From Pseudomonas sp. FEN (GTDB lineage: Bacteria > Pseudomonadota > Gammaproteobacteria > Pseudomonadales > Pseudomonadaceae): 64,000 nucleotides of DNA. Below are positions 52,804 to 61,252 of this stretch, piece after piece. Below the pieces are notes generated by a model that saw only the letters and a list, made by a program, of their open reading frames with translations, searched no databases and was not told where the DNA came from. The stretch lies in contig NZ_CAJFDC010000036.1 in assembly GCF_904067045.1 (NCBI RefSeq), positions 822,001 through 886,000 on the forward strand, in the 5' to 3' direction. Position 1 is the first letter of the stretch; every line of letters begins with the position of its first letter. Made by a program: the position numbers and the translations under genes.

Positions 52804-54426
52804 ATGTCCATCTACGAGCAAGGCCTTGCGCCAGCTGCCGTTAATCATATTGCCCTTTCTCCGCTCAGTTTTATCGAGCGTACTGCCAAGGTCTACCCCG
52901 ACTACCCCGCCGTGATCCACGGCTCGATCCGCCGCACCTGGGCCCAGACCTACCAGCGCTGCCGGCGCCTGGCCTCGGCGCTGGCCGGGCGCGGCATCGG
53001 CCGCAACGACACGGTGGCGGTGATGCTGCCGAACATCCCGGCCATGCTCGAAGCCCATTTCGGCGTGCCGATGATCGGCGCGGTGCTCAACGCCCTCAAC
53101 GTGCGCCTGGATGCCGAAGCCATTGCCTTCATGCTGGCCCATGGCGAAGCCAAGGTGCTGATCGCCGACCGCGAGTTCCATGACGTGGTGCAAGCCGCCA
53201 TCGGCATGCTCGATCACCCACCGCTGGTGATCGATGTCGATGACCCGGAATACGGCGAAGGCCAGGCCGTCAGCGACCTGGACTATGAAGCGCTGCTGGC
53301 CGAGGGCGATCCGGCCTATGACTGGCAGTGGCCGCAGGACGAATGGCAAGCCATTGCCCTGAACTACACATCCGGCACCACCGGCAACCCCAAGGGCGTG
53401 GTCTATCACCACCGCGGCGCCTACCTCAACTCCCTCGGCAACCAGATGATCTGGAGCATGGGCAATCACCCGGTCTACCTCTGGACCTTGCCGATGTTCC
53501 ACTGCAACGGCTGGTGCTACCCCTGGGTGGTGACCGCGATGGCCGGGGTGCACGTGTTCCTGCGCCGGGTCGACCCGCAGAAAATCCTCAACCTGATCCG
53601 AGAACACCAGATCACCCACTTGTGCGGCGCGCCGATCGTGCTCAACGCCCTGGTCAACATGCCCGAGTCGGCCAAGGCCGCGATCGATCACCCGGTCAAC
53701 GCCCTGGTCGCCGGTGCCGCTCCTCCGGCCAAGGTGATTGGCGCCGTGGAAGCCATGGGCATCAAGGTCACCCACGTCTATGGCCTGACCGAGGTCTATG
53801 GCCCGGTGACCATCTGCGCCTGGCATGAGGCCTGGGATGAACTGCCGCTGGAAGAGCGGGCACAGGTCAAGGCACGCCAGGGCGTGCGCTACCAGACCCT
53901 GGAAGGGTTGATGGTGGCCGATCCGAAAACCCTGGAGCCGGTCCCCAACGATGGCCAGACCATCGGCGAGATCTTCATGCGTGGCAACACGGTGATGAAG
54001 GGTTACCTGAAGAACCCCAGCGCCACGGCCGAAGCCTTCGAAGGCGGCTGGTTCCATACCGGCGACCTGGCGGTGAGCCACCCGGATGGTTATGTGGAAA
54101 TCCGCGACCGGCTCAAGGACATCATCATTTCCGGCGGCGAGAACATCTCCACCATCGAACTCGAAGGCGTGCTCTATCGTCACCCGGCGGTGCTGGAAGC
54201 CGCGGTGGTGGCCCGCCCGGATGAAAAATGGGGTGAAACGCCGTGTGCCTTCATTACCCTCAAGGCCCATCACCAGGATGTGTGTGAGGCCGAGATCATT
54301 GCCTTCTGTCGTGAGCATCTGGCCGGGTTCAAAATACCGCGCAGCGTGGTCTTCACCCAGTTGCCCAAGACTTCGACCGGCAAGATCCAGAAGTTCGTCC
54401 TGCGCGATATGGCGAAAAAGCTCTAG
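52804..54426 (+). CDS. AMP-forming acyl-CoA synthetase (AlkK-like)
   Basis: A 540-aa ANL-superfamily ligase activating a carboxylic acid with ATP and CoA. The P-loop-like YTSGTTGNPKGVVYHHRG (about 190), HVYGLTEVYGP, the A7/A8 region FHTGDLAVSHPDGYVEIRDRLKDIIISGGENIS and the final catalytic Lys in TSTGKIQKF are all present. The sequence resembles medium-chain AlkK/DmdB-type ligases; the precise substrate is unknown. It is followed 108 bases later by an acyl-CoA dehydrogenase, so the two catalyse successive steps of an acyl degradation pathway. Confidence 0.9.
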   Translation: MSIYEQGLAPAAVNHIALSPLSFIERTAKVYPDYPAVIHGSIRRTWAQTYQRCRRLASALAGRGIGRNDTVAVMLPNIPAMLEAHFGVPMIGAVLNALNVRLDAEAIAFMLAHGEAKVLIADREFHDVVQAAIGMLDHPPLVIDVDDPEYGEGQAVSDLDYEALLAEGDPAYDWQWPQDEWQAIALNYTSGTTGNPKGVVYHHRGAYLNSLGNQMIWSMGNHPVYLWTLPMFHCNGWCYPWVVTAMAGVHVFLRRVDPQKILNLIREHQITHLCGAPIVLNALVNMPESAKAAIDHPVNALVAGAAPPAKVIGAVEAMGIKVTHVYGLTEVYGPVTICAWHEAWDELPLEERAQVKARQGVRYQTLEGLMVADPKTLEPVPNDGQTIGEIFMRGNTVMKGYLKNPSATAEAFEGGWFHTGDLAVSHPDGYVEIRDRLKDIIISGGENISTIELEGVLYRHPAVLEAAVVARPDEKWGETPCAFITLKAHHQDVCEAEIIAFCREHLAGFKIPRSVVFTQLPKTSTGKIQKFVLRDMAKKL

Positions 54427-54534
54427 CCTTTCCCTATCGACCCCAGGCGTTGCCGACGCCTGGGGTGACGCACATTTCCAGTGGCGCGGCCGAAGCCGAG
54501 CCAGCCATCCCAACTTTGCAGGAAGTCCCACGCC

Positions 54535-56307
54535 ATGCCCGAGTTCAACGCTCCCCTGCGCGATATGCGCTTCGTGCTGCATGAAGTCTTCAACGCCCGC
54601 CAACTCTGGGCACGCCTGCCGGCCCTGGCCGAGACCGTCGACGCCGAGACCGCCGATGCGATTCTGGAAGAGGCGGCCAAGGTCACCGGCAACCTGATCG
54701 CCCCGCTCAACCGCAGCGGTGACGAAGAAGGCGCCCAGTGGCGCGACGGCCAGGTCAGCACCCCGATGGGCTTCAAAGACGCCTATGCCACTTATATCGA
54801 AGGCGGCTGGGTCGGCCTCAGCGGCAACCCGCAATTCGGCGGCATGGGCATGCCGAAGATGCTCGCCGTGCAATTCGAAGAAATGCTATACGGCGCCAAC
54901 TCCAGTTTCGCCCTGTATTCGGCGCTGACTTCCGGCGCCTGCCTGGCCATCGACGCCCATGCCAGCGAGGCACTGAAAGAGCGCTTCCTGCCGCCGATGT
55001 ACGAAGGCCGCTGGGCCGGCTCCATGTGTCTGACCGAAGCCCATGCGGGCACCGACCTCGGCCTGATCCGCACCCGTGCCGAGCCGCAGGCCGATGGCAG
55101 CTACCGCATCAGCGGCAGCAAGATCTTCATCACCGGCGGTGAACAGGACCTGACCGAGAACATCATCCACCTGGTGCTGGCCAAGTTGCCGGACGCGCCA
55201 GCCGGGCCCAAAGGCATCTCGCTGTTCCTGGTACCGAAAATCCTCGTCGATGCCGATGGCAGTCTGGGTGCCGCCAATGCCGTCAGTTGCGGTTCGATCG
55301 AACACAAGATGGGTATCAAGGCCTCTGCTACCTGCGTGATGAACTTCGACGGCGCCAGCGGCTGGCTGATCGGCGAAGCCAACAAGGGTCTGGCGGCAAT
55401 GTTCACCATGATGAACTACGAGCGGCTGTCCATCGGCATCCAGGGTATCGGTTGCGCCGAAGCGTCCTACCAGAATGCCCGGACCTACGCCCGCGAGCGC
55501 CTGCAAAGCCGTGCGCCGAGCGGAGCGGTGGCCAAGGACAAGGTAGCCGACCCGATCATCGTCCACCCCGACGTGCGGCGCATGCTGCTCAGCATGAAGG
55601 CCATGACCGAAGGCGGCCGCGCGTTCGCCAGCTATGTCGGCCAGCAACTGGACCTGGCCAAGTTCTCCGACCAGCCTGATGAACGGCACAATGCCGAAGC
55701 CCTGGTCGCGCTGCTGACCCCGGTGGCCAAGGCGTTTTTCACCGACACCGGGTTGGATAGCTGCATCCACGGCCAACAGATCTTCGGCGGCCATGGCTAT
55801 ATCCGCGAATGGGGCCAGGAACAGTTGGTGCGTGACGTGCGCATCGCGCAGATCTACGAAGGCACCAATGGCATCCAGGCCCTCGACCTGCTGGGTCGCA
55901 AGGTGGTGGGAAACGCTGGGGTTGCCCTGCGCCTGTTCACCGCCGAGATTCGCCACTATGCCGCGCAGCCCGGCGTAGCCCATGCCGACGCACTGCTGGA
56001 CGCGGTGCAGCGCCTGGAAAGCCTCAGCGACTGGCTACAGGAACAGGCCGTGCACAACCCCAACGCCATCGGCAGTGCCTGCGTCGAATACTTGCACTTG
56101 TTGGGTTATGTCGCCTACGCCTACCTCTGGGCGCGCATGGCCCAGGTCGCGCAAGACAAGCACGGCGAGGATCCAGGGTTCTACGGGGCGAAACTGGCAA
56201 CCGCACAGTTCTATTTCAGCCGCTTGCTGCCGCGTATCCTGAGTCTGGAACAGAGCATTCGTGCGGGTAGTGCGTCGTTGTTTGGGCTGGACGCCGAGCA
56301 GTTCTAA
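54535..56307 (+). CDS. Acyl-CoA dehydrogenase (FadE-like, 590 aa)
   Basis: A FAD-dependent acyl-CoA dehydrogenase with extra N- and C-terminal domains, of the AcdB/FadE5-like class. Seen: N-terminal APLRDMRFVLHEVF, FAD/substrate loop MCLTEAHAGTDLGLIRTRAE (about 160), KIFITGGEQDLTENIIHLVLAKLP, and HGYIREWGQEQLVRDVRIAQIYEGTNGIQALDLLGRK near 420-455, where the Glu of YEGTNGIQ is the usual catalytic base. MPEFNAPL chosen as start over an 18-codon extension. It probably oxidises the product of the upstream synthetase. Confidence 0.92.
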   Translation: MPEFNAPLRDMRFVLHEVFNARQLWARLPALAETVDAETADAILEEAAKVTGNLIAPLNRSGDEEGAQWRDGQVSTPMGFKDAYATYIEGGWVGLSGNPQFGGMGMPKMLAVQFEEMLYGANSSFALYSALTSGACLAIDAHASEALKERFLPPMYEGRWAGSMCLTEAHAGTDLGLIRTRAEPQADGSYRISGSKIFITGGEQDLTENIIHLVLAKLPDAPAGPKGISLFLVPKILVDADGSLGAANAVSCGSIEHKMGIKASATCVMNFDGASGWLIGEANKGLAAMFTMMNYERLSIGIQGIGCAEASYQNARTYARERLQSRAPSGAVAKDKVADPIIVHPDVRRMLLSMKAMTEGGRAFASYVGQQLDLAKFSDQPDERHNAEALVALLTPVAKAFFTDTGLDSCIHGQQIFGGHGYIREWGQEQLVRDVRIAQIYEGTNGIQALDLLGRKVVGNAGVALRLFTAEIRHYAAQPGVAHADALLDAVQRLESLSDWLQEQAVHNPNAIGSACVEYLHLLGYVAYAYLWARMAQVAQDKHGEDPGFYGAKLATAQFYFSRLLPRILSLEQSIRAGSASLFGLDAEQF

Positions 56308-56373
56308 ACCTATACCTGCCGCGTGCGGCAGGTGTTGATCCCGCACCGAACGCGGCCACCACACAGAATGCAC

Positions 56374-56784
56374 TCAGTCAAAAAACTCCATCCCCTCATA
56401 GGGTTGGAGTCGGCATTGCTCAAGCCGACTGGCAAGAGAACCGACATGCACTTCAAGCTTGTGCCCGTCCGGATCGGAAAAGTAGAACGAGTCCCCTTCA
56501 CTCGAATTGCGCTTCCACTGAATAACCTCATGCGCCTGTAAGCGCGCCGTGAAGGTTTCGAAAGTCTCCTGCCCGACCGAGAACGCAAAGTGCGTGTAAT
56601 CGGCATGCGACGGTGTAGCCCGTGACTCGTCAAGCGACAGGCAAAGCCACAGATCCCCCAGAGACAGGTAAGCCCCCGCCACCCAACGCGCCTTCAAGTG
56701 AAAGCCGAGCAAGGACTCATAGAAGTCGACACTACGAGCCAGATCCGTAACCGCCAAGGTGAGATGATTCAATCCGGTCAGCAC
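56374..56784 (-). CDS. fosA: FosA, fosfomycin resistance glutathione transferase
   Basis: A 136-aa VOC-fold Mn(II) enzyme adding glutathione to fosfomycin. Metal ligands His7 (GLNHLTLAV), His near 64 (DYTHFAF) and Glu near 110 (GHKLEVHVG) are in place, along with the K+ loop KRNSSEGDSFYF, Thr9 and Arg119-like SRLEQC. From memory it closely resembles P. aeruginosa FosA in length and order. The GTG start (giving MLTGLNHL-type N-terminus) has GGAG about 11 bases upstream. It is chromosomal and lacks any visible transfer signature. Confidence 0.93.
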   Translation of the reverse strand: MLTGLNHLTLAVTDLARSVDFYESLLGFHLKARWVAGAYLSLGDLWLCLSLDESRATPSHADYTHFAFSVGQETFETFTARLQAHEVIQWKRNSSEGDSFYFSDPDGHKLEVHVGSLASRLEQCRLQPYEGMEFFD

Positions 56785-56815
56785 CCGCCCTGCTCCCCTA
56801 TTGATTTTCCGTTCG

Positions 56816-57075
56816 CTAACCAAACGTTCGAATAAACGGAGCCGCCGCCTCAGGTACCAAGACCTTTGGCTGCACGCCAGAAATACCCGCGCGCGTAATG
56901 TAACGGTCAACCAGATCAGCGAAGATATCTTCTGTTCTATCCCAGCTCAGGATTTCTCCCAGCGTTTCCCCTGGGAAGGGTTTCCGCTGTAGCGAAACAG
57001 ATACTCCGCGTCACGATGCACAAGGCGTCCGCTATCGCCTTGCGGCGTCCTGACTTTCAGCGATCCCATCTTCAT
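56816..57075 (-). pseudogene. Decayed hipA-like toxin gene
   Basis: Two pieces of a HipA kinase remain. The first (56947-57075) reads MKMGSLKVRTPQGDSGRLVHRDAEYLFRYSG... and starts with an ATGA overlap on the hipB-like stop. After a stop and a shift, the second (to 56816) reads EDIFADLVDRYITRAGISGVQPKVLVPE, matching the central HipA region including the ISGVQPK loop. Most of the kinase, including the catalytic core, is gone. So the toxin is broken while its antitoxin is intact. Confidence 0.78.
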
Positions 57076-57323
57076 TCGAAAAGATCCTTCACATCATCCA
57101 GCGTCGGCATCACCGCCGGAATCACCCGCAACTCGCAATCCAGTGCCCCCAGGGCCCGCGCATAAGCGGTCACGCTGACGGAACCGCTGCCTTTTTCCAC
57201 GGCCACCACTTTCTGCCGGGTGAGCCCCGCCAGATGCGCCAGTTGCGCCTGGGTCAGACCACGATTCATGCGCTTATCGCGTATCTGTAATCCCAACCGC
57301 TGGGTAATCGTTTGATAGTCCAT
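57072..57323 (-). CDS. HipB-like XRE antitoxin/regulator
   Basis: An 83-aa helix-turn-helix protein: QRLGLQIRDKRMNRGLTQAQLAHLAGLTRQKVVAVEKGSGSVSVTAYARALGALDCELRVIPAV. The XRE domain covers about 8-65, and the C-terminal strand (ELRVIPA) is typical of HipB. Its stop overlaps the ATG of the decayed hipA, the usual hipBA coupling. With no working toxin nearby it may only regulate its own promoter or act in trans. Confidence 0.85.
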   Translation of the reverse strand: MDYQTITQRLGLQIRDKRMNRGLTQAQLAHLAGLTRQKVVAVEKGSGSVSVTAYARALGALDCELRVIPAVMPTLDDVKDLFE

Positions 57324-57577
57324 GTCTCGAATTCACGACATCAGCTTCGCAATGTATCATATACAGGACATGCAATCTCAGGTCAAAACCTTGCCTCCCT
57401 GGAACCTGAGAAAGAAGTCACCTAATCCAACGGGGTCTTCAGCGCCACCTACGCGCTGACTTCGGTTTTCCCGTGTGTCGGCAGCGCCGACACTTTTGCA
57501 TCATGCCGATCAACGATTGTTCCCGCCACAATGCCCGGACTATAGTGCCGGGCATGCCCAAGGCAGGAGCCTACACA

Positions 57578-59410
57578 GTGCACTCACATTTCCCGGCGCG
57601 TCTTTTCTCCCTTTGTATCCTGGCCATCAGCCTGGCGCTCACGGCCTGCAACGCCCCCCCTTCAGCGTCGGCCATCGCCCAACCCCTCGCCCCGGAAATC
57701 GGTAGCGGCTATCGCAGCGGCCTGCTCACGCAACACGCGACCCGGCACATGGCCGCGGCGGCCAACCCATTGGCGGCCGAGGCCGGGCGCGAGATTCTGC
57801 GCCAGGGCGGCTCCGCCGTGGACGCGGCAATCGCCATGCAAGCCGTGCTGACCCTGGTGGAACCACAAGCCACCGGCATCGGCGGCGGCGCGTTCATCAT
57901 GGTCTGGGACGGCAAGCAGGTGCACGCCTACGACGGGCGTGAAACCGCGCCGGCGGGTGCCACCGAGAAACTCTTCCTCAAGCCTGACGGAACGCCAATG
58001 GCCTTCACCCAGGCCCAGATCGGCGGACGCTCGGTGGGTACGCCCGGGGTGATGCGCGCCCTGGAACTGGCCCACCGCAAGCAGGGCCGTCTGCCCTGGG
58101 CGAAGCTCTTCGATCCCGCCATCCGCCTCGCCGAACAAGGCTTCGCGATCTCACCGCGGCTGCACAAGCAGATCGTCGCCAGCCCGTTCCTGCCCCACTC
58201 GCCAGCCATGGCCGCGTACTTCCTCAATGCCGACGGCAGCCCGAAAGCCGTCGGTACGACGCTGAAGAATCCACAACTGGCCGCCGTACTCAAGCGCATC
58301 GCCAACGAAGGCACGGATGCGCTCTACAAGGGGGCCATCGCCAAGGAGATCGTCGCGGCGGTCAATGGCAGCGCCAACCCCGGCAGTCTCTCGCTGGCCG
58401 ACCTGCAAGGCTACCAGGCCAAGGAACGCACGCCGCTGTGCTCGGACTACAAGCAGTGGCAGCTCTGCGGCATGCCGCCACCGTCCTCCGGCGGCATCGC
58501 CATCGCACAGATCTTCGGCACCTTGCAGGCCCTGGAAGCACAGGACAAACGCCAAGCGCTGCCCGCGCTCGGCCCGCTGAAAAGCTCGAGCCCCGCCGGC
58601 CTCGAACCGCAACCACAAGCCGTGCACCTGATCGCCGAAGCCGACCGGTTGGCCTATGCCGACCGTGGCCTATATGTCGCCGACAGCGATTTCATCCCGG
58701 TTCCGGTCGCCGGGCTGATCGACCCCGGCTACCTCGCCAGTCGCGCCCGCCTGATCGGTGAACGCAGCCTGGGCCAGGCCGAACCCGGGGTCCCGGCCGG
58801 AATCCAGGTGGCCCTGGCCCCGGACCGCTCGCCGATGCGTATCGCCACCTCGCAGATCGTCGCCGTCGACGACCAGGGTGGCGCCGTGTCGATGACCACC
58901 ACGGTGGAAAGCTCGTTCGGTTCGCACCTGATGGTCGAGGGTTTTATCCTCAACAACCAGTTGACCGACTTCTCCTTCGTCCCGAGCGAAAATGGCAAAC
59001 CGGTGGCCAATCGGGTCGAGCCGGGCAAGCGACCACGCTCGTCCATGGCGCCGACCCTGGTGTTCGACCGCGCGAACGGCGAGTTTATCGGCACCGTCGG
59101 CTCGCCCGGCGGCTCGCAGATCATCGAGTACGTCTCCAAGACCCTGGTCGGCCTGCTGGACTGGAAACTCGACCCGCAGTCAGCCATCAATCTGCCCAAC
59201 TTCGGCAGCCGCAATGGTCCCACCGAACTGGAGCAAGGCTTGTTCTCGCCGCAACTGCTGAAGGCCCTGCAGGACCGGGGCCATGTCATCAACGAACTGG
59301 AGATGACCAGCGGTACCCAGGCCATCATGCGCGTGCGTGACGCCAAGGGGCAGTCGTCATGGGCCGGCGGCGCCGACCCACGGCGTGAAGGCGAGGCCCT
59401 GGGCGACTGA
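57578..59410 (+). CDS. ggt: Gamma-glutamyltransferase, lipoprotein
   Basis: A 610-aa Ntn-hydrolase cleaving glutathione and other gamma-glutamyl compounds in the periplasm. The signal sequence ends in a lipobox (ALTACN, Cys near 24). The large subunit shows HMAAAANPLAAEAGREILRQGGSAVDAAIAMQAVLTLVEPQATGIGGGAF; autocleavage is expected before Thr in ATSQIVAVDDQGGAVSMTTTVESSFGS, with the GSPGGSQII loop in the small subunit. The GTG start with AGGAG 9 bases upstream was chosen; longer ATG options exist at 57554 and 57503. Confidence 0.92.
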   Translation: MHSHFPARLFSLCILAISLALTACNAPPSASAIAQPLAPEIGSGYRSGLLTQHATRHMAAAANPLAAEAGREILRQGGSAVDAAIAMQAVLTLVEPQATGIGGGAFIMVWDGKQVHAYDGRETAPAGATEKLFLKPDGTPMAFTQAQIGGRSVGTPGVMRALELAHRKQGRLPWAKLFDPAIRLAEQGFAISPRLHKQIVASPFLPHSPAMAAYFLNADGSPKAVGTTLKNPQLAAVLKRIANEGTDALYKGAIAKEIVAAVNGSANPGSLSLADLQGYQAKERTPLCSDYKQWQLCGMPPPSSGGIAIAQIFGTLQALEAQDKRQALPALGPLKSSSPAGLEPQPQAVHLIAEADRLAYADRGLYVADSDFIPVPVAGLIDPGYLASRARLIGERSLGQAEPGVPAGIQVALAPDRSPMRIATSQIVAVDDQGGAVSMTTTVESSFGSHLMVEGFILNNQLTDFSFVPSENGKPVANRVEPGKRPRSSMAPTLVFDRANGEFIGTVGSPGGSQIIEYVSKTLVGLLDWKLDPQSAINLPNFGSRNGPTELEQGLFSPQLLKALQDRGHVINELEMTSGTQAIMRVRDAKGQSSWAGGADPRREGEALGD

Positions 59411-59520
59411 AACATCTTGGCACACACAGGCACTACCGCTCTTCACAAGATGTTGAGAAATCGCCCCGTATACTTTTTCGATCAACAGCTTGCCTTGCGA
59501 CCCAATTCCTCTCTTTCGGT

Positions 59521-60993
59521 ATGACTATGCGAATGACACGCCCTTTCCTGCTCCTGCTCCTGCTGAGTGGCCTATTGTTCTTTTTCGGACTGGGCAATCA
59601 CGAACTGCAAGGTTCCACCGAGTCCCGGGTGGCCGGGATCGCGATGGAGATGCACCTGACCCAGGACTGGGTCACCCCGCACCTGCTCGGCGAACCCTTT
59701 CTGGAAAAACCACCGCTGAGCCTCTGGCTCGATGCCGGCGCCATCCAGCTGTTTGGCGGCACGCCCCTGGCCGTGCGTCTGGCCTCGGCGTTCGCCGGCC
59801 TGTTCACGGTGCTCGCGCTGTTTGTCTTCCTGCGCAAGATCGGGCGCCCCACCTTGCTGGCCTGGACCGCCGCGGCCATGCTCGTGACCATGGCCAGTTA
59901 CCTGGGCAATGCCCGCCAGGTCGGTGAAGACGCGCTGCTCTGCCTCGGTGTAACCCTGGCCCTGCTGGCCTTCTACCGCGCGAACGAGCAGCGCTCGCAG
60001 AACAACCCAAGCCTGGGCGCCTGGAGTGTCTTCGCCCTCGGCATCGTGATCTCGACCCTGAGCAAAGGGGTGTTGGGCCTCGCCCTGCCCGGTATCGTGA
60101 TTTTCGTCTACCTGGTGACTCAAAGCCTGATCGACAAACGCTTCGACCTCGGCAACTGGCTGCGCCCGGCGCTGTTCACCGCGCTCGGGCTGATCCCCCT
60201 GCTGATCTGGCTGTGCCTGCTCTATCAGCGCGGCGGCATGCAGGCGGTCGGCGAAGTGCTCTGGGCCAACAGCGTCGGACGTTTCAGCGGCTCCTTCACC
60301 GCCGCCGGGCACTACGAACCGTTCTACTACTATCTGGCCAAGCTCCCGGAAGCCTTCCTGCCCTGGAACCTGCTGGTGTACCTGGGCCTGTGGAGCCTGC
60401 GCAAGCGTCTGGTGGATAATCGCCACCTGCTGTTCGCCAGCGTCTGGTTCCTGGCCCAGTTCACCCTGCTGACCCTGGCCTCCAGCAAGCGCATGGTCTA
60501 CATGGTGTCCATGGCTCCGGCCGCCGCCATCATCGCCGCCGAATATTCAGCGCTGATCCTCGAGTGGCTGCGTGGGCGCTCGGCCACTTCAGCTTTCAGC
60601 GCCAAGCTGGTGAAGCTTCACCGGCCCCTGGCCATGGGGCTGCTGGCACTGGTGGTCTGCGGTTACCTGGTGGCGGCGGCACGGGAGTCGCGTTCTGACC
60701 TCAAGAACTCCTTCAAACCCTTGACCGACCAGGTCATCGAACTGCAGGCCCATGGCAAGCAGGTAGCCCTGTACCATCCGGAAGAACGCCTGGCCTCCAC
60801 CGTGTTCTATACCCGGCGCCAGCAGCAGGTGCTGATGAGCGAAGCCGAGCTGACGGCCTTCCTGGCCGCCTCGCCGGACAATGTGGTCATCGTCGACCAG
60901 GGCCAGAACGTGTCGCCGCCAGCGGCGCCGATCAAGGTCCTGGCCAACATCACCATCGGCGGCAAGCGTTTCTATACGTTCTACGGGCAATAA
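59521..60993 (+). CDS. ArnT/PMT-like glycosyltransferase (GT-C, family 39/83)
   Basis: A 490-aa integral membrane protein with about 11-12 hydrophobic helices and a C-terminal soluble part (about 385-490). The first periplasmic loop has ELQGSTESRVAGIAMEMHLTQDWVTPHLLGEPFLEKPPLSLWL, the acidic/EKPP signature of dolichyl/undecaprenyl-phosphate-sugar transferases such as ArnT. It probably moves a sugar from undecaprenyl phosphate to lipid A or another envelope acceptor. It stands alone and is followed by a strong terminator. It is clearly separate from arnT itself (no arn genes nearby). Confidence 0.85.
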   Translation: MTMRMTRPFLLLLLLSGLLFFFGLGNHELQGSTESRVAGIAMEMHLTQDWVTPHLLGEPFLEKPPLSLWLDAGAIQLFGGTPLAVRLASAFAGLFTVLALFVFLRKIGRPTLLAWTAAAMLVTMASYLGNARQVGEDALLCLGVTLALLAFYRANEQRSQNNPSLGAWSVFALGIVISTLSKGVLGLALPGIVIFVYLVTQSLIDKRFDLGNWLRPALFTALGLIPLLIWLCLLYQRGGMQAVGEVLWANSVGRFSGSFTAAGHYEPFYYYLAKLPEAFLPWNLLVYLGLWSLRKRLVDNRHLLFASVWFLAQFTLLTLASSKRMVYMVSMAPAAAIIAAEYSALILEWLRGRSATSAFSAKLVKLHRPLAMGLLALVVCGYLVAAARESRSDLKNSFKPLTDQVIELQAHGKQVALYHPEERLASTVFYTRRQQQVLMSEAELTAFLAASPDNVVIVDQGQNVSPPAAPIKVLANITIGGKRFYTFYGQ

Positions 60994-61020
60994 GCTGCAC
61001 CGCACGCTCCATCGGTAAAG

Positions 61021-61050
61021 AACCGGCGCCTCGCAGCGCCGGTTTTTTTT
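61021..61050 (+). terminator. Rho-independent terminator after the glycosyltransferase gene
   Basis: AACCGGCGC / GCGCCGGTT stem with loop CTCGCA... is followed by eight Ts, 28 bases after the gene end. Confidence 0.9.
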
Positions 61051-61252
61051 GCCTGAAAAAAGCCCGCCTCAGGCCGAGACAGACAACGTTATCGTCATTA
61101 CAGCGACATCTTGAAACATATGGCATAACAAAATCCTTTCAGCTAATGGCATTACCGCCGATATCCCCCCTACGAACAAATTCAGCTGGCTCCAAAAACA
61201 ACACCTTCCAGCCACCCGATAGCACGCGACACCAAGTTCCTGGAGGAATTTA

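Noticed and set aside
52711..54873. 720-codon frame on the minus strand opposite the acyl-CoA synthetase
   Set aside because: Complement of a recognised enzyme gene; it is rich in His/Gly/Arg as expected for an antisense shadow.
56374..56784. Recently acquired resistance gene
   Set aside because: The fosA-type gene has host-like composition and no mobile flanks; chromosomal FosA is usual in Pseudomonas.
59521..60993. arnT of a polymyxin-resistance operon
   Set aside because: No arnBCAD genes adjoin it, and the protein is shorter than typical ArnT; only the GT-C family level is supported.
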